11,379 bases of DNA, from contig CAYVUV010000320.1 in the NCBI GenBank assembly GCA_964455095.1, positions 1 through 11,379 on the forward strand, read 5' to 3'. Positions 1 to 7,478 of this stretch are shown here, piece after piece. The notes below the pieces were generated by a model. The model saw only the letters and a program-made list of their open reading frames with translations. It ran no database searches and was not told the origin of the DNA. The position numbers and the translations under genes were made by a program. Source of the stretch: CAYVUV01 sp964455095. GTDB taxonomy: Bacteria; Desulfobacterota; Binatia; HRBIN30; CADEER01. Position 1 is the first letter of the stretch. Every line of letters begins with the position of its first letter.

Positions 1-51
1 GGGCGCGGACTCTGCCCAAGCGAGCGGACGGGAGTCAAGCCGCGGGGAAGC

Positions 52-171
52 AACCTCCCCCTCACCCCTCCTTGGAAAGGAGGGGGCCTGAAGTTCACAT
101 TCCGCTCCTTGGAAAAGACGGGGGGCCGAAGCTCTGTTCCCCTCCTTTCCAAGGAGGGGTCAGGGGAGGTT
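52..171. repeat. Mirrored pair of palindromic interspersed repeats
   Basis: Two arms (52-86 and 139-171) are near-perfect reverse complements of each other, separated by about 50 bases. Each arm also holds its own small palindrome, with the core CCTCCTTTCCAAGGAGG or a close variant. This is the layout of a paired REP/BIME-type element. The right arm runs into the end of the minus-strand gene ending at 160 and supplies its last three codons and stop. The pair could fold into one long hairpin and end transcription from that gene, but no T-run follows, so a terminator role is only inferred. The arm design matches the pair at 10243-10330, although the base sequence differs. Confidence 0.85.
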
Positions 172-2568
172 CCGCGCGGTGCGCGCGGCGATGGTGATCG
201 AGGCCAAACCGATCGCGTAGGCCGCGACGCCGGTGAGAAACGCGGCGCTGAAGCCGATGCGGCTGCCGAGGAAGATGGCGAACACGGAGGCCACCACCGA
301 CAGGGCGCCGTTGAGTCCCCAGGCCCAGGGCACCAGCTCGGGGCCGAAGGTGCGCAGGACGGTGATGCCGAGCGGGTACGCCATGCCGAGCAGCAGGCCG
401 ATCGGCGCCAGCAGCAGCACGGTCAAACCGATGCGCAACGCCAGCGGCGCGCCGATCAGCGCCGAGATCAGCGGCGGCACGGCCGCGATGTAGAGCAGCG
501 CCAGCACGACGATGGCGAGCAGCACGCGGGTCAGCGCCGTGCGCGGCGGGCCGCTGAAGCGCGCGCTGAGCAGGCTGCCGGTGCCGGAGAACAACAGCAG
601 CGCGAACAGCACCACCGCCAGCGCGTACACCGGATAGCCGAGAAACAGCACGAAGCGCTGCAGCAGCGGGATTTCGAGCATCATGAAGCCGTAGCCGAGG
701 CAGCCGAAGTAGAGCAGCGCCGGTGCCGCGACCCCTACCGGTACCGAGCCGGCCGGGCGCCGCGCCAGCACCAGCAGCGGAACGAGAAAGAACGTCCCCG
801 CCATGGTCGTCACCACGGCAATGAGCAGGTACATCAACAGCTGCGCGTCGTTCCACTGGCGCATGAACTGGAACGGATCCCGCGTCTCGTCCGGCACGTC
901 GCCCTCGGCCAGACGCCCGCGCAGGAAGTGGAAGAAGAACGGCCGATCGTCGGTCGGCGGGCTGATCAAGTACGGATAGGCGTCGACGAAGGCCTGCATG
1001 TCCTCGGCGCGCACGATCTGACCGATGCCGGCGTCGAGGAAGTTCTCGGTGCCGGGCAGGTAGATGACCGCCATATTCTGCGCCGCCGCCAGCGCGCGCA
1101 CCCGATCGAGCTCGGCGGGCGTAAACGGCGTCCGCTTCGCCAGCACCGTCGCCGCGTTCGATTGCGCGAGCACGACGATCGAGCCGCGCACGTCCGTCGC
1201 CCCTTCGGCCTCCCAGGCGGCGCGGATCATGCCGAGCACGCGCACCAGCTCCAGCGTGTAGTGCTCGGCAAAGTAGCGCGAGATGCTGAGGACACCGTCG
1301 TCGGTCAGGTGGCGAAAGTACTCGCGAAAGCCCTCCAGCGTGTAGAGGTAGTTCTCGCTGAACACGAAGCCGCCGGCGGCGTTGAGCGAGAAGGTGTCGA
1401 TCAGGCTGAGCTGAATGACGCCGAAGCGGTCGGACAGGGTGCTCAGTCGGCTGCGCGCTTCATCGATCACCACGTTGATGCCCGGCAGCGTATACACGCG
1501 CCCGGAGTAATCGCCGAGCGCGTCTTGCACGATGTGGCGCATGAGCGGGTTGATCTCGATGCCGAGGATCGACGGCTGCTCGAACACCTTGGCGGCCAGC
1601 AAGTCGCGGCCGCCGCCGGTGCCGATGATCAGCACCGGCGCACCGGGCCGCACCGTGTGCGCCGCGTAGAGCACGCTCTGGCGCAGGAACTGAATGCTCG
1701 CCAGATCGCCGTTGAAGGCCATCATCGGCGTCCACGCGCTGCCGTCGATGTCGAGGTTCATCGAGGCCGGATGCCCCGCATCGGCGTAGGAGGCGGCGTC
1801 GTCCTTGAGCGGCAGCAGCTGCGCCGCATTGCGATTGCTGACGAAGGCGGTGACGCGCGAGAACGCGTTCCACGCCTCGTAGGTACTGTACAGGTGGTCC
1901 CAGCGCTTGACGTAGCGGATCCGCAACAGATCGCCGCTCAGGCCGCCGACAAACACCGCCGCCGCGACGACCAGGGCGGCCGCGGGCAGCGCCAGGCGCG
2001 ACGGCTGTGCGGCGCGCGCCAGACCGAGCGCCACCGCCGCCGCGAGCACGCCGACCAGCACCGCGACCTTCGGCGCCGGCAGGACCTGCATCGCAGCGAC
2101 CACGCCGACGCAGCCGAGGCTGGCACCGACCAGATCGGCCCAGTAGATGCGCGCGATGCGGGCCGAGAAATGCGTCATCAACAGCGAGATGCAGATGCCG
2201 CCGAAAAAGAACGGCACCGCCAGGACGCCGTACGCCAGGCTGAGCGTCGCGAAGCCGCGCAGCGACAGCTCCTGCACGACCTGTATGCGCAGGAACACCA
2301 GCATGGCCAGGGCGGCCGCGAGGCCGAAGCGCGCGGCGTAGGCCGCCAGCTGTTCGTCGAGCCGCTCGGCGCGAAAGTGCTCGGGCAAGAGGTAGACGAC
2401 CAGACCGCTCAGGCCGATGCCGAACATCGCCAGCGAGACGGCGACGAAGGCGAAGTGACTGAACAGCGCGACCGAGAGCACGCGCGCCACCGCGATCTCC
2501 AGCATGAGCAGACAAAGGCTCAGCAGGAACACTGCGAGATAGTGGCGCCGCGCAGGCTCGAGATTCAC
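160..2568 (-). CDS. Membrane protein with central spermidine-synthase-like domain
   Basis: An 802-residue protein with three parts. Residues 1 to about 215 form an N-terminal block of hydrophobic helices. A soluble Rossmann-like domain follows, with the nucleotide-binding loop GTGGGR at about 316-321 followed by GIEINP. A C-terminal membrane block covers roughly 585-795. This matches the family of spermidine synthases fused to transporter-like membrane helices. The stretch where aminopropyltransferases carry their catalytic acidic motif reads QLSLIDTFS here, so true polyamine synthesis is doubtful; a membrane-bound SAM-dependent or related transferase is possible. The GTG start at 2568 is chosen because GGAGG lies 9 bases upstream; the open frame continues further upstream, but only across the next gene. 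The C-terminus (NLP, stop) is encoded by an interspersed repeat. It is the last gene of the minus-strand set, 110 bases after the SGNH gene. Family call is good; activity is unknown. Confidence 0.85.
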   Translation of the reverse strand: MNLEPARRHYLAVFLLSLCLLMLEIAVARVLSVALFSHFAFVAVSLAMFGIGLSGLVVYLLPEHFRAERLDEQLAAYAARFGLAAALAMLVFLRIQVVQELSLRGFATLSLAYGVLAVPFFFGGICISLLMTHFSARIARIYWADLVGASLGCVGVVAAMQVLPAPKVAVLVGVLAAAVALGLARAAQPSRLALPAAALVVAAAVFVGGLSGDLLRIRYVKRWDHLYSTYEAWNAFSRVTAFVSNRNAAQLLPLKDDAASYADAGHPASMNLDIDGSAWTPMMAFNGDLASIQFLRQSVLYAAHTVRPGAPVLIIGTGGGRDLLAAKVFEQPSILGIEINPLMRHIVQDALGDYSGRVYTLPGINVVIDEARSRLSTLSDRFGVIQLSLIDTFSLNAAGGFVFSENYLYTLEGFREYFRHLTDDGVLSISRYFAEHYTLELVRVLGMIRAAWEAEGATDVRGSIVVLAQSNAATVLAKRTPFTPAELDRVRALAAAQNMAVIYLPGTENFLDAGIGQIVRAEDMQAFVDAYPYLISPPTDDRPFFFHFLRGRLAEGDVPDETRDPFQFMRQWNDAQLLMYLLIAVVTTMAGTFFLVPLLVLARRPAGSVPVGVAAPALLYFGCLGYGFMMLEIPLLQRFVLFLGYPVYALAVVLFALLLFSGTGSLLSARFSGPPRTALTRVLLAIVVLALLYIAAVPPLISALIGAPLALRIGLTVLLLAPIGLLLGMAYPLGITVLRTFGPELVPWAWGLNGALSVVASVFAIFLGSRIGFSAAFLTGVAAYAIGLASITIAARTARNLP

Positions 2569-2577
2569 AGTCACCGA

Positions 2578-2582
2578 CCTCC
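2578..2582 (-). promoter_or_regulatory. Ribosome binding site GGAGG
   Basis: On the minus strand GGAGG sits 9 bases before the GTG at 2568 and fixes that start. It is the clearest Shine-Dalgarno site in the window; the other genes have weak or no such site before their best start codon. Confidence 0.7.
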
Positions 2583-2678
2583 GAGAGAAGGCGCCTCCAT
2601 AGTCTGGCAGGCCTGGAAGCGCAAACGTCGACCGGCGCGCCCGTGCGTTGGCGCACAGGCGGATGGCGTCGCCTCTCG

Positions 2679-3791
2679 CTACTCTTGCTGCCCGCCGACG
2701 ATTCCCTGCCGGACCAGAAACTCGGCCAGCTCGCCGGTGATCCATGCCACGCCGGCTTCGTTGTGATGGGTGGCGTCGCTGTAGAGCTGCGGGTCTCCAC
2801 TGCCGTCCGGCACGGGATTGAAGAACGGCACCTGCGCCCTTGCTGCGGCGCCACCCAACTGCCCGACGAACATGCGGTAGTCGTCCAGGCCGCCGGGCAA
2901 GAGGTCGAGGTAGATCGGGCTCACCGGATTGTTCATGACGACCAGCTGAATGTCTCGCTCGCGCAGGAAAGCCGCCAAGCGCTCGATGTTGGCGAACAGC
3001 GGCGTGTCGCGCACGAGTCGATCGAAATCGGCAAACTGCGGCACGAGTCGTCGTTCCCACGCGTTCAGCCGCGTCGCGACCTTGCGCTGCTTGAACAGAA
3101 TGGGCGTGTCGCCGCGGCCGTCCGTCGCCAGGGCGGCGCGCAGCATCGGATCCACCTGTCCCGGCCCCGGCGCCAGCAACTCCCGGATCGCTTCCCGGTA
3201 CAGCAGCAGGTCGACGCGATACGTGAGCGCGCGCTGCAACCACGCCGACGGCGAGGTCGAGGCGGAGAGTGCGAAGATGGGCCACGCCCGGATCCACTCC
3301 GCGGTCCGCTCCGGGCTGACGTCCATCAACAGGTTGGTCGGGATGATGCCGTAGACGATGATGCGCGGCTTCTTCAGCGGCAACAGAATATCGCCGAGCA
3401 GGCGCTGGTCGTACGCGACGGTCTCGGCCGGAGCAGCAAAGTTGAACGCCGTGATGCGCAGCCCGTGGCGCGCTTCAAGGTGCGCGCTCAGCTCAGCCGC
3501 GCGCACGCGCATCACTTGCGACATGCCCATCAGCATCACGTCGAGCGGTGGCCCCTGTGCCGCCAGCTGCCGGTAGCCGAGGTACTTGGCGGTCGTCAGC
3601 TGAGACTGAAACAACCGCGGCATGAGCGCCGCTCCGGGCCGCGCGACGTAGCTGCGAAAACCCATCTCGACGGCAGCCAGCAACAGCAGCGGAAAGCCGA
3701 TCTCGAACATCAGCTGGCGCAGGTCGGAGCGAGCGGGGCTCACAGCGCGATTTCCGCGCGCAGCGATCACCCCTCCCGCACCCGCGCGCAT
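2679..3791 (-). CDS. SGNH-fold protein, AlgX/AlgJ/DltD-like partner of the O-acyltransferase
   Basis: A 370-residue protein with one N-terminal membrane segment (about 28-44), then a periplasmic-type domain. The nucleophile block is GMSQV with Ser91, in the place of the usual GxS of SGNH esterases. The C-terminal block SDATHHNEAG gives Asp339 with His342 or His343 as the dyad partner, and the Asn is in the usual place. In AlgI/AlgJ/AlgX and DltB/DltD systems such a protein takes the acyl group handed across the membrane by the MBOAT and puts it on the glycan. Here the gene starts 9 bases after the MBOAT stop, so the two are almost surely co-transcribed. ATG 3791 is used as start; ATG 3710, directly before the membrane segment, is an alternative, since there is no strong ribosome site for either. 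The substrate is not shown by the sequence. Confidence 0.82.
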   Translation of the reverse strand: MRAGAGGVIAARGNRAVSPARSDLRQLMFEIGFPLLLLAAVEMGFRSYVARPGAALMPRLFQSQLTTAKYLGYRQLAAQGPPLDVMLMGMSQVMRVRAAELSAHLEARHGLRITAFNFAAPAETVAYDQRLLGDILLPLKKPRIIVYGIIPTNLLMDVSPERTAEWIRAWPIFALSASTSPSAWLQRALTYRVDLLLYREAIRELLAPGPGQVDPMLRAALATDGRGDTPILFKQRKVATRLNAWERRLVPQFADFDRLVRDTPLFANIERLAAFLRERDIQLVVMNNPVSPIYLDLLPGGLDDYRMFVGQLGGAAARAQVPFFNPVPDGSGDPQLYSDATHHNEAGVAWITGELAEFLVRQGIVGGQQE

Positions 3792-3800
3792 GGCTCTGGC

Positions 3801-5216
3801 TCAGAAGGCGAAGTAGATGAACGACTGGTTCTGGTTGCCGCTCAACGTGATCAGCGCCAGCAGCAGCAGCGTGTAGAACAGCACGCGCAGCGGCAGCGGC
3901 ACGCGCAGCGCCCAGGCCTGCTCGTCGGCCAGGCGCACGGGAAGGTCGAGCAGGAAGATGGCGCCGTAGGCGTAGGCGACGTGCAGCGTCGCCGCGGCGG
4001 CGAGGCCCGAGCCGGCGGCGACCGTGGTGATCAGCGTCCACGCATCGCCGATCGAGTTGGCGCGGAAGAAGACGAAGGCCAGCACCACCGCCGCCTGCGT
4101 CGGCAGCCAGAAGGCGCATTGCGCCGCCAGGCCGCGGCGCGTCAGGCGCCCGCCGCCGGCCGGATCGTCGCGCAACAGGAAGCGGCGCTCGAAGGCCAGC
4201 AGCGCGCCGTGGATGCCGCCCCAGACGACGAACTTCCAGTCGGCGCCGTGCCACAACCCGCCCAGCAGCATGGTGAGCATGAGGTTGACGTAGGTGCGCA
4301 CGGCCCCCTTCCGGTTGCCGCCGAGCGGGATGTAGAGGTAGTCGCGCAGCCACTGCGAGAGCGAGATGTGCCAGCGGCGCCAGAAGTCGGTGATCGAGGC
4401 GGCGAGCAGCGGGGCGCGGAAGTTGACGCCGAGCTCGACGCCGAAGAAGTAGGCCACGCCGCGCGCGATGTCGGTGTAGCCGGAGAAGTCGCAGTAGATC
4501 TGGGCAGTGAAGAGCAGCGCCGCCTCGAGCAGCTGCCCGGCGTTGTGCGCGCCGACATTGTTGAAGACCGCGTCGACCAGGGGCGAGACGTTGTCGGCGA
4601 TCACCACCTTCTTTACGTACCCCTGCAGCATGAGGAACACGCCCATGCGCATCCAGTGCGCGTTGGGCGGCGCCGGGTTGGCGAGCTGCGGGTAGAGCCG
4701 CTCGTAGCGCCCGATCGGTCCGGCCACGAGCTGCGGAAAGAACGCCACGAAGGCGGCGTAGGTGACGAAGTCGCGCGACGGCGCGAGGTGCTTGCGGTAG
4801 ACGTCGATGGCGTAGGCCATCGACTGAAACGTGTAGAACGAGATGCCGACCGGCAGGACGACGTGCAGCGTCCACAGCTCGACCTCGACCCCGAGCCGCG
4901 CCAGCAGCGCGTGCAGGCTGGCGGCGAAGAAGTTGTAGTACTTGAAGAAGCCGAGGATGCCGAGGTTCACCGACAGGCTGAGCAGCAGGAACAGCCGCTT
5001 GCGCAACGGCGTGGCGGCGTCGTGAATGCCGATGCCGGCGACGTAGTCGTTGACGGTGGAGATGAACAGCAGGGCGAGGAAGCGGTAGTCCCAGTTGCCG
5101 TAGAAGAAGTAGCTCGCCACCAGGATGAAGTAGACCCGGGCGCGCGCCGGCAGGGTCCAGTGCACCGCCAGGGCGACGAAGAAGAAGAGGACGAACTCGT
5201 AGGAGTTGAACAGCAT
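3801..5216 (-). CDS. MBOAT-family O-acyltransferase, AlgI-like
   Basis: A 471-residue polytopic membrane protein, the usual length for AlgI-type proteins, with hydrophobic helices along its whole length. Family marks include the start MLFNSYEFVLFF, the segment SYFFYGNWD, the block FFKYYNFF, the stretch LPVGISFYTFQSMAYAIDVYR, FFPQLVAGPIGR, and FWRRWHISLSQWLRDYLYIP. The core GGLWHGADW holds the candidate catalytic His323, and a second histidine, His336, sits in GGIHG. Proteins of this type move acetyl or other acyl groups from a cytoplasmic donor across the inner membrane for transfer to a polysaccharide. It is the first gene of the minus-strand set, next to its SGNH partner and divergent from the glycosyltransferases, which suggests it modifies their product. 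There are no other alginate genes here, so the name algI is not used. Confidence 0.93.
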   Translation of the reverse strand: MLFNSYEFVLFFFVALAVHWTLPARARVYFILVASYFFYGNWDYRFLALLFISTVNDYVAGIGIHDAATPLRKRLFLLLSLSVNLGILGFFKYYNFFAASLHALLARLGVEVELWTLHVVLPVGISFYTFQSMAYAIDVYRKHLAPSRDFVTYAAFVAFFPQLVAGPIGRYERLYPQLANPAPPNAHWMRMGVFLMLQGYVKKVVIADNVSPLVDAVFNNVGAHNAGQLLEAALLFTAQIYCDFSGYTDIARGVAYFFGVELGVNFRAPLLAASITDFWRRWHISLSQWLRDYLYIPLGGNRKGAVRTYVNLMLTMLLGGLWHGADWKFVVWGGIHGALLAFERRFLLRDDPAGGGRLTRRGLAAQCAFWLPTQAAVVLAFVFFRANSIGDAWTLITTVAAGSGLAAAATLHVAYAYGAIFLLDLPVRLADEQAWALRVPLPLRVLFYTLLLLALITLSGNQNQSFIYFAF

Positions 5217-5291
5217 CGCCCGGCGCGCTCTCTCGAAAGACGGGGACTCTTAAGCCGCGGTGCTGGAGGAAGGCAAGGGAGCGTCAGAAAG

Positions 5292-5314
5292 CCTTCCCCC
5301 CGTGCGGGGGAAGG
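5292..5314. repeat. Short GC-rich hairpin
   Basis: Perfect 9-bp stem CCTTCCCCC / GGGGGAAGG around the loop CGTGC. There is no proper T-run on either side. It lies in the leader region of the MBOAT gene and may be a copy of another interspersed palindrome, since a GC-rich tail follows. Confidence 0.6.
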
Positions 5315-5414
5315 TTTGGATGGGGGGGTGATGAACATCCCGCGTCAGCGGCTCCGAAGTTTATCGCGCGAGGTCGGTAGCGCGCGCACGCGACAATAAG
5401 GTCACGGAGCTTTG

Positions 5415-5462
5415 AATCACCCCCTCCTCGATCCTCCCCCGTCGAGGGGACTGTCGATTTTC
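5415..5462 (+). repeat. Interspersed repeat, CCTCCCCCGTCGAGG family, copy 1
   Basis: This stretch shares a long run with 11233-11269: both read ATCACCCCC, then a short variable part, then ATCCTCCCCCGTCGAGGGG. It ends in ACTGTCGAT, which is also the end of the second copy near 11315. An inverted copy lies at 5724-5763, so copies 1 and 2 bracket a segment of about 260 bases. Confidence 0.75.
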
Positions 5463-5492
5463 TCGATCACATCTAGTCCTCGTTTAGCCCTC

Positions 5493-5585
5493 TCGGAGTC
5501 GGGGTCGGAATCGCTATCGGAATCGAAGGGCAATGATCTGTGGCATTTTCGATCCCGATGCCGATACCGACTCCGACCCCGACGA
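5493..5585. repeat. Long imperfect inverted repeat built from TCGGNN-like hexamers
   Basis: The left arm (5493-5528) is a run of degenerate 6-base units such as TCGGAG, TCGGGG and TCGGAA. The right arm (5550-5585) is its near reverse complement, with units like CCGATA and CCGACC; about 24 of 28 bases pair over the best stretch. The centre lies near 5537. The whole could form a stem of more than 30 pairs with mismatches. Translated, it gives alternating Asp-Pro/Asp-Ser or Pro-Ile/Pro-Met dipeptides, so any reading frame here is an artefact. Confidence 0.75.
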
Positions 5586-5648
5586 AGGTGCGAGTCGGCA
5601 GCATCTCTGCTCTGCACCGGCGGGTGAGCCGCACGTTCTTGTGCCTTT

Positions 5649-5717
5649 GGGAGGGCGACGCTCCCGCGGAGCCGTCTGCCACATTGAGGCACGGCTCGGC
5701 AGGAGCCTCGCCCTCCC
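5649..5717. repeat. REP-type hairpin (translates as EGxAPAEP...GSAGASPS)
   Basis: Two 27-base arms (5649-5675 and 5691-5717) are imperfect reverse complements (most positions pair) around a 15-base loop. The arms begin GGGAGGGCGA and end TCGCCCTCCC. The peptide signature EGxAPAEP...GSAGASPS is one I recall from spurious frames in Planctomycetes, Verrucomicrobia and other genomes rich in this repeat; such palindromes are often spread by RAYT-type transposases, none of which is seen here. Confidence 0.8.
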
Positions 5718-5723
5718 GTTCGG

Positions 5724-5763
5724 AGATAATCGACAGTCTCTCGAGGGGGAGGAGGCCGGAGCC
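5724..5763 (-). repeat. Interspersed repeat, CCTCCCCCGTCGAGG family, copy 2 (inverted)
   Basis: On the minus strand it reads from CCGGCTCCGGCCTCC into CCCTCGAGAGACTGTCGAT, matching the end of the unit at 11284-11315. Together with the opposite-facing copy at 5415-5462 it forms an outer inverted pair around the hexamer repeat and the REP hairpin. It ends about 35 bases before the glycosyltransferase start at 5798. Confidence 0.72.
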
Positions 5764-5797
5764 GGCGCGGAATTGCGCCCGCCCGGCGGCGGGTGTT

Positions 5798-7456
5798 ATG
5801 CGAACGCACCTTCCCGTGACCGATTCCGCACAGGACACCGCGCGCGACGCCAGCGTCGCGATGGGACCGAACGACGCCCGTGCGTGCGCCGGTGGCTGGT
5901 CGACGCCGCGCCTGTGGCGGCGCGGCCGCAACCTGTGGCTGCGCTGGCTGCGCGGGCGCGGCCGCCTGCGGCTGCGCGCACCGGCCGGGACGCGCTCGGC
6001 GGGTCTGATGGTCTACGCACCGGGTCGGCGCCGCGTCACGCTGCGCTTCACCGTGCGCAATCCGATCGTCGGCCCACTGAAAGAGTACGGGCCCTATCTC
6101 GACGTCGGCTTCGCCGTCGCCCCGCGCGTCTGGCAGGCACTCGACGCCCCGTTCCCGATTGCGCCGCAGGGCGACGAGGAGGTCGAAGTGATCGTCGCGC
6201 TCGACCCGCCGTTGCCCGGGCCGCTCGGGTGGCTGCCGGTGTCGCACCGCCGGCTGGCCGTGCGCGCGGCGTGGCTGCGCAGCGGCAGGACCGAGCCGAC
6301 CGACGTCACCATCGTCGTGCTCAACTGGAAGCGCGCCGGCGAGACCATCACCTGCCTGGAGAGCCTCGCCGAGGCCAATCTGCGCGGCGCCACCGTGCTG
6401 GTGGTCGACAACGGCTCCGGCGACGGCTCGGTGGAGCGCATCCGCGCCCGCTTTCCCGACCAGCGCATCGTCGAGCTGCCCGAGAACCGCGGCTACGCCG
6501 GCGGCAACAACGCCGGCATCCGCGCCGCGCTCGAGGCCGGCGCCAAGGCGGTGCTGCTGCTCAACAACGACACCCGGGTCGCGCCCGACTTTCTCGATCC
6601 GCTGCTGTGGGAGCTCAACGCGCACGCCAAGGTCGCGGCGGTGTCGAGCGCGATTCTGCGCATGGACCATCCCGACATTCTCGACGTCGCGTTCCTCTCG
6701 ATCTATTTCGGCCACGGCATCGTGCGCCATCACGGCGTCAACGCGCTGCCCGGCCAGGGCTTCAGCGCCTGCATCGACGTCGACGTCGCGGTCGGCTGCA
6801 GCGTGCTGCTCAACGCCGAGGCGCTGCGCGACATCGGCCCGCTCGACGAGGCGTACTTCGCCTACCACGAAGAAGTGGACTGGTGCTTCCGCGCCCGCCA
6901 GGCCGGCTACCGCATTCTGTATCAGCCGCTGTCGCGCGTCTTCCACGGCGGCTCGCAGAGCACCGTCGAGCTCGCCGAGCCCCTGCACGCCGAGCGCGCC
7001 CGCGCCGAAGGTGAGCAGCTGCCGATGGCCATCCCGCTGTCGTGGAATCCCGTCCGCACCTACCTCGGCGCGCGCAACACGGTGCGCTTCGTGCGCAACA
7101 ACGGCACGCCGCGGCAGCAGTTCTTCTTCCTGCGCTCGAGCCTCTACTCCGTCCCGCTCGAAGCCCTCGCCGCCGTCATGCGCCAGGAACCGGCGCTGAA
7201 GATCGGCGCCTGGAGCTACCGCACCGCGCTGGCGCTCTACTGCGCCGGCCCCGGCGCCACGGCTGCGACGGTCCAGCCCGGCCCGCTCGCGCGCGAGCTG
7301 CTGCAACTGCCGCGCATCCTCGCCTGGTCGCTGCCGCGCGACATCCGCCTCGCCTACCGCGAAGGCCGCCTGGCGCAGATCTTCGAGCTCCTGCGCGGGC
7401 TGTGGGACGGCGTGCTCGACCGGCCGCTGCCGCTAGCGCGGTTGAAGCTGCGATAG
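5798..7456 (+). CDS. Family-2 glycosyltransferase with extra N-terminal beta-rich domain
   Basis: A 552-residue protein. Residues about 32-165 are an added domain rich in short beta-like runs (GW at 33-34, VYAP at 72-75, GDEEVEV from 125), apparently homologous to the C-terminal domain of the methyltransferase at 8956. The GT-A catalytic domain starts at about 169 with DVTIVVLNW. It has VVDNGS at 202-207, ENRGYAGGNNAG, the metal/nucleotide block NND at 256-258, and HEEVDW at 357-362, which holds the likely catalytic base. This is the rhamnosyltransferase-like GT2 branch (COG1216 type). A C-terminal tail ends with LWDGVLDRPLPL. It presumably adds a sugar from a nucleotide donor to a cell-surface glycan in the cytoplasm. 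ATG 5798 is chosen since everything upstream is repeat DNA; the ribosome site is weak, and ATG 5861 is an alternative. It is closely paralogous to the next gene. Confidence 0.88.
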   Translation: MRTHLPVTDSAQDTARDASVAMGPNDARACAGGWSTPRLWRRGRNLWLRWLRGRGRLRLRAPAGTRSAGLMVYAPGRRRVTLRFTVRNPIVGPLKEYGPYLDVGFAVAPRVWQALDAPFPIAPQGDEEVEVIVALDPPLPGPLGWLPVSHRRLAVRAAWLRSGRTEPTDVTIVVLNWKRAGETITCLESLAEANLRGATVLVVDNGSGDGSVERIRARFPDQRIVELPENRGYAGGNNAGIRAALEAGAKAVLLLNNDTRVAPDFLDPLLWELNAHAKVAAVSSAILRMDHPDILDVAFLSIYFGHGIVRHHGVNALPGQGFSACIDVDVAVGCSVLLNAEALRDIGPLDEAYFAYHEEVDWCFRARQAGYRILYQPLSRVFHGGSQSTVELAEPLHAERARAEGEQLPMAIPLSWNPVRTYLGARNTVRFVRNNGTPRQQFFFLRSSLYSVPLEALAAVMRQEPALKIGAWSYRTALALYCAGPGATAATVQPGPLARELLQLPRILAWSLPRDIRLAYREGRLAQIFELLRGLWDGVLDRPLPLARLKLR

Positions 7457-7478
7457 AATATGCGGATCAGTTTTCTTG

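Larger units (their letters stand above)
5217..5797. other. Divergent intergenic region built of repeats, no gene
   Basis: The 581 bases between the start codons of the two divergent gene sets hold no credible gene. They contain at least four repeat structures (listed separately): a short GC hairpin, an outer inverted pair, a hexamer-based long inverted repeat and a REP-type hairpin. The open frames across it translate to low-complexity peptides such as alternating Asp/Pro/Ser or GSAGASPS, which are repeat translations. Both promoters should lie here, but no convincing -35/-10 pair could be picked by eye. Confidence 0.75.

Noticed and set aside
2569..2678. Possible promoter or small gene in the 110-base gap
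   Set aside because: No convincing promoter pair or start with ribosome site other than that of the next gene; a short GTGCG/CGCAC hairpin is too weak to call.
109..2766. 885-codon open frame on the plus strand
   Set aside because: It is antisense to the membrane protein gene and its translation is almost only Arg, Gln, His, Ala and Glu, a known artefact of high-GC DNA.
2643..5399. 918-codon open frame on the plus strand
   Set aside because: It is antisense to the SGNH and MBOAT genes and of low-complexity Arg/Gln/Val/Glu composition; the opposite strand has clear family motifs.
5493..5585. Possible CRISPR or direct-repeat array
   Set aside because: Units are 6 bases and degenerate, arms face each other, and there are no spacers of constant length.
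5473..5931. 152-codon minus-strand frame in the divergent gap
   Set aside because: It reads through the REP hairpin (EGEAPAEP...GSAGASPS) and the hexamer repeat (alternating Gly-Ile/Gly-Val, Pro-Thr); no independent coding signal.
5417..7306. 629-codon open frame on the minus strand, and a similar long one at 7492-9996
   Set aside because: Both are antisense to glycosyltransferase genes with recognised motifs, and their ends are repeat translations.
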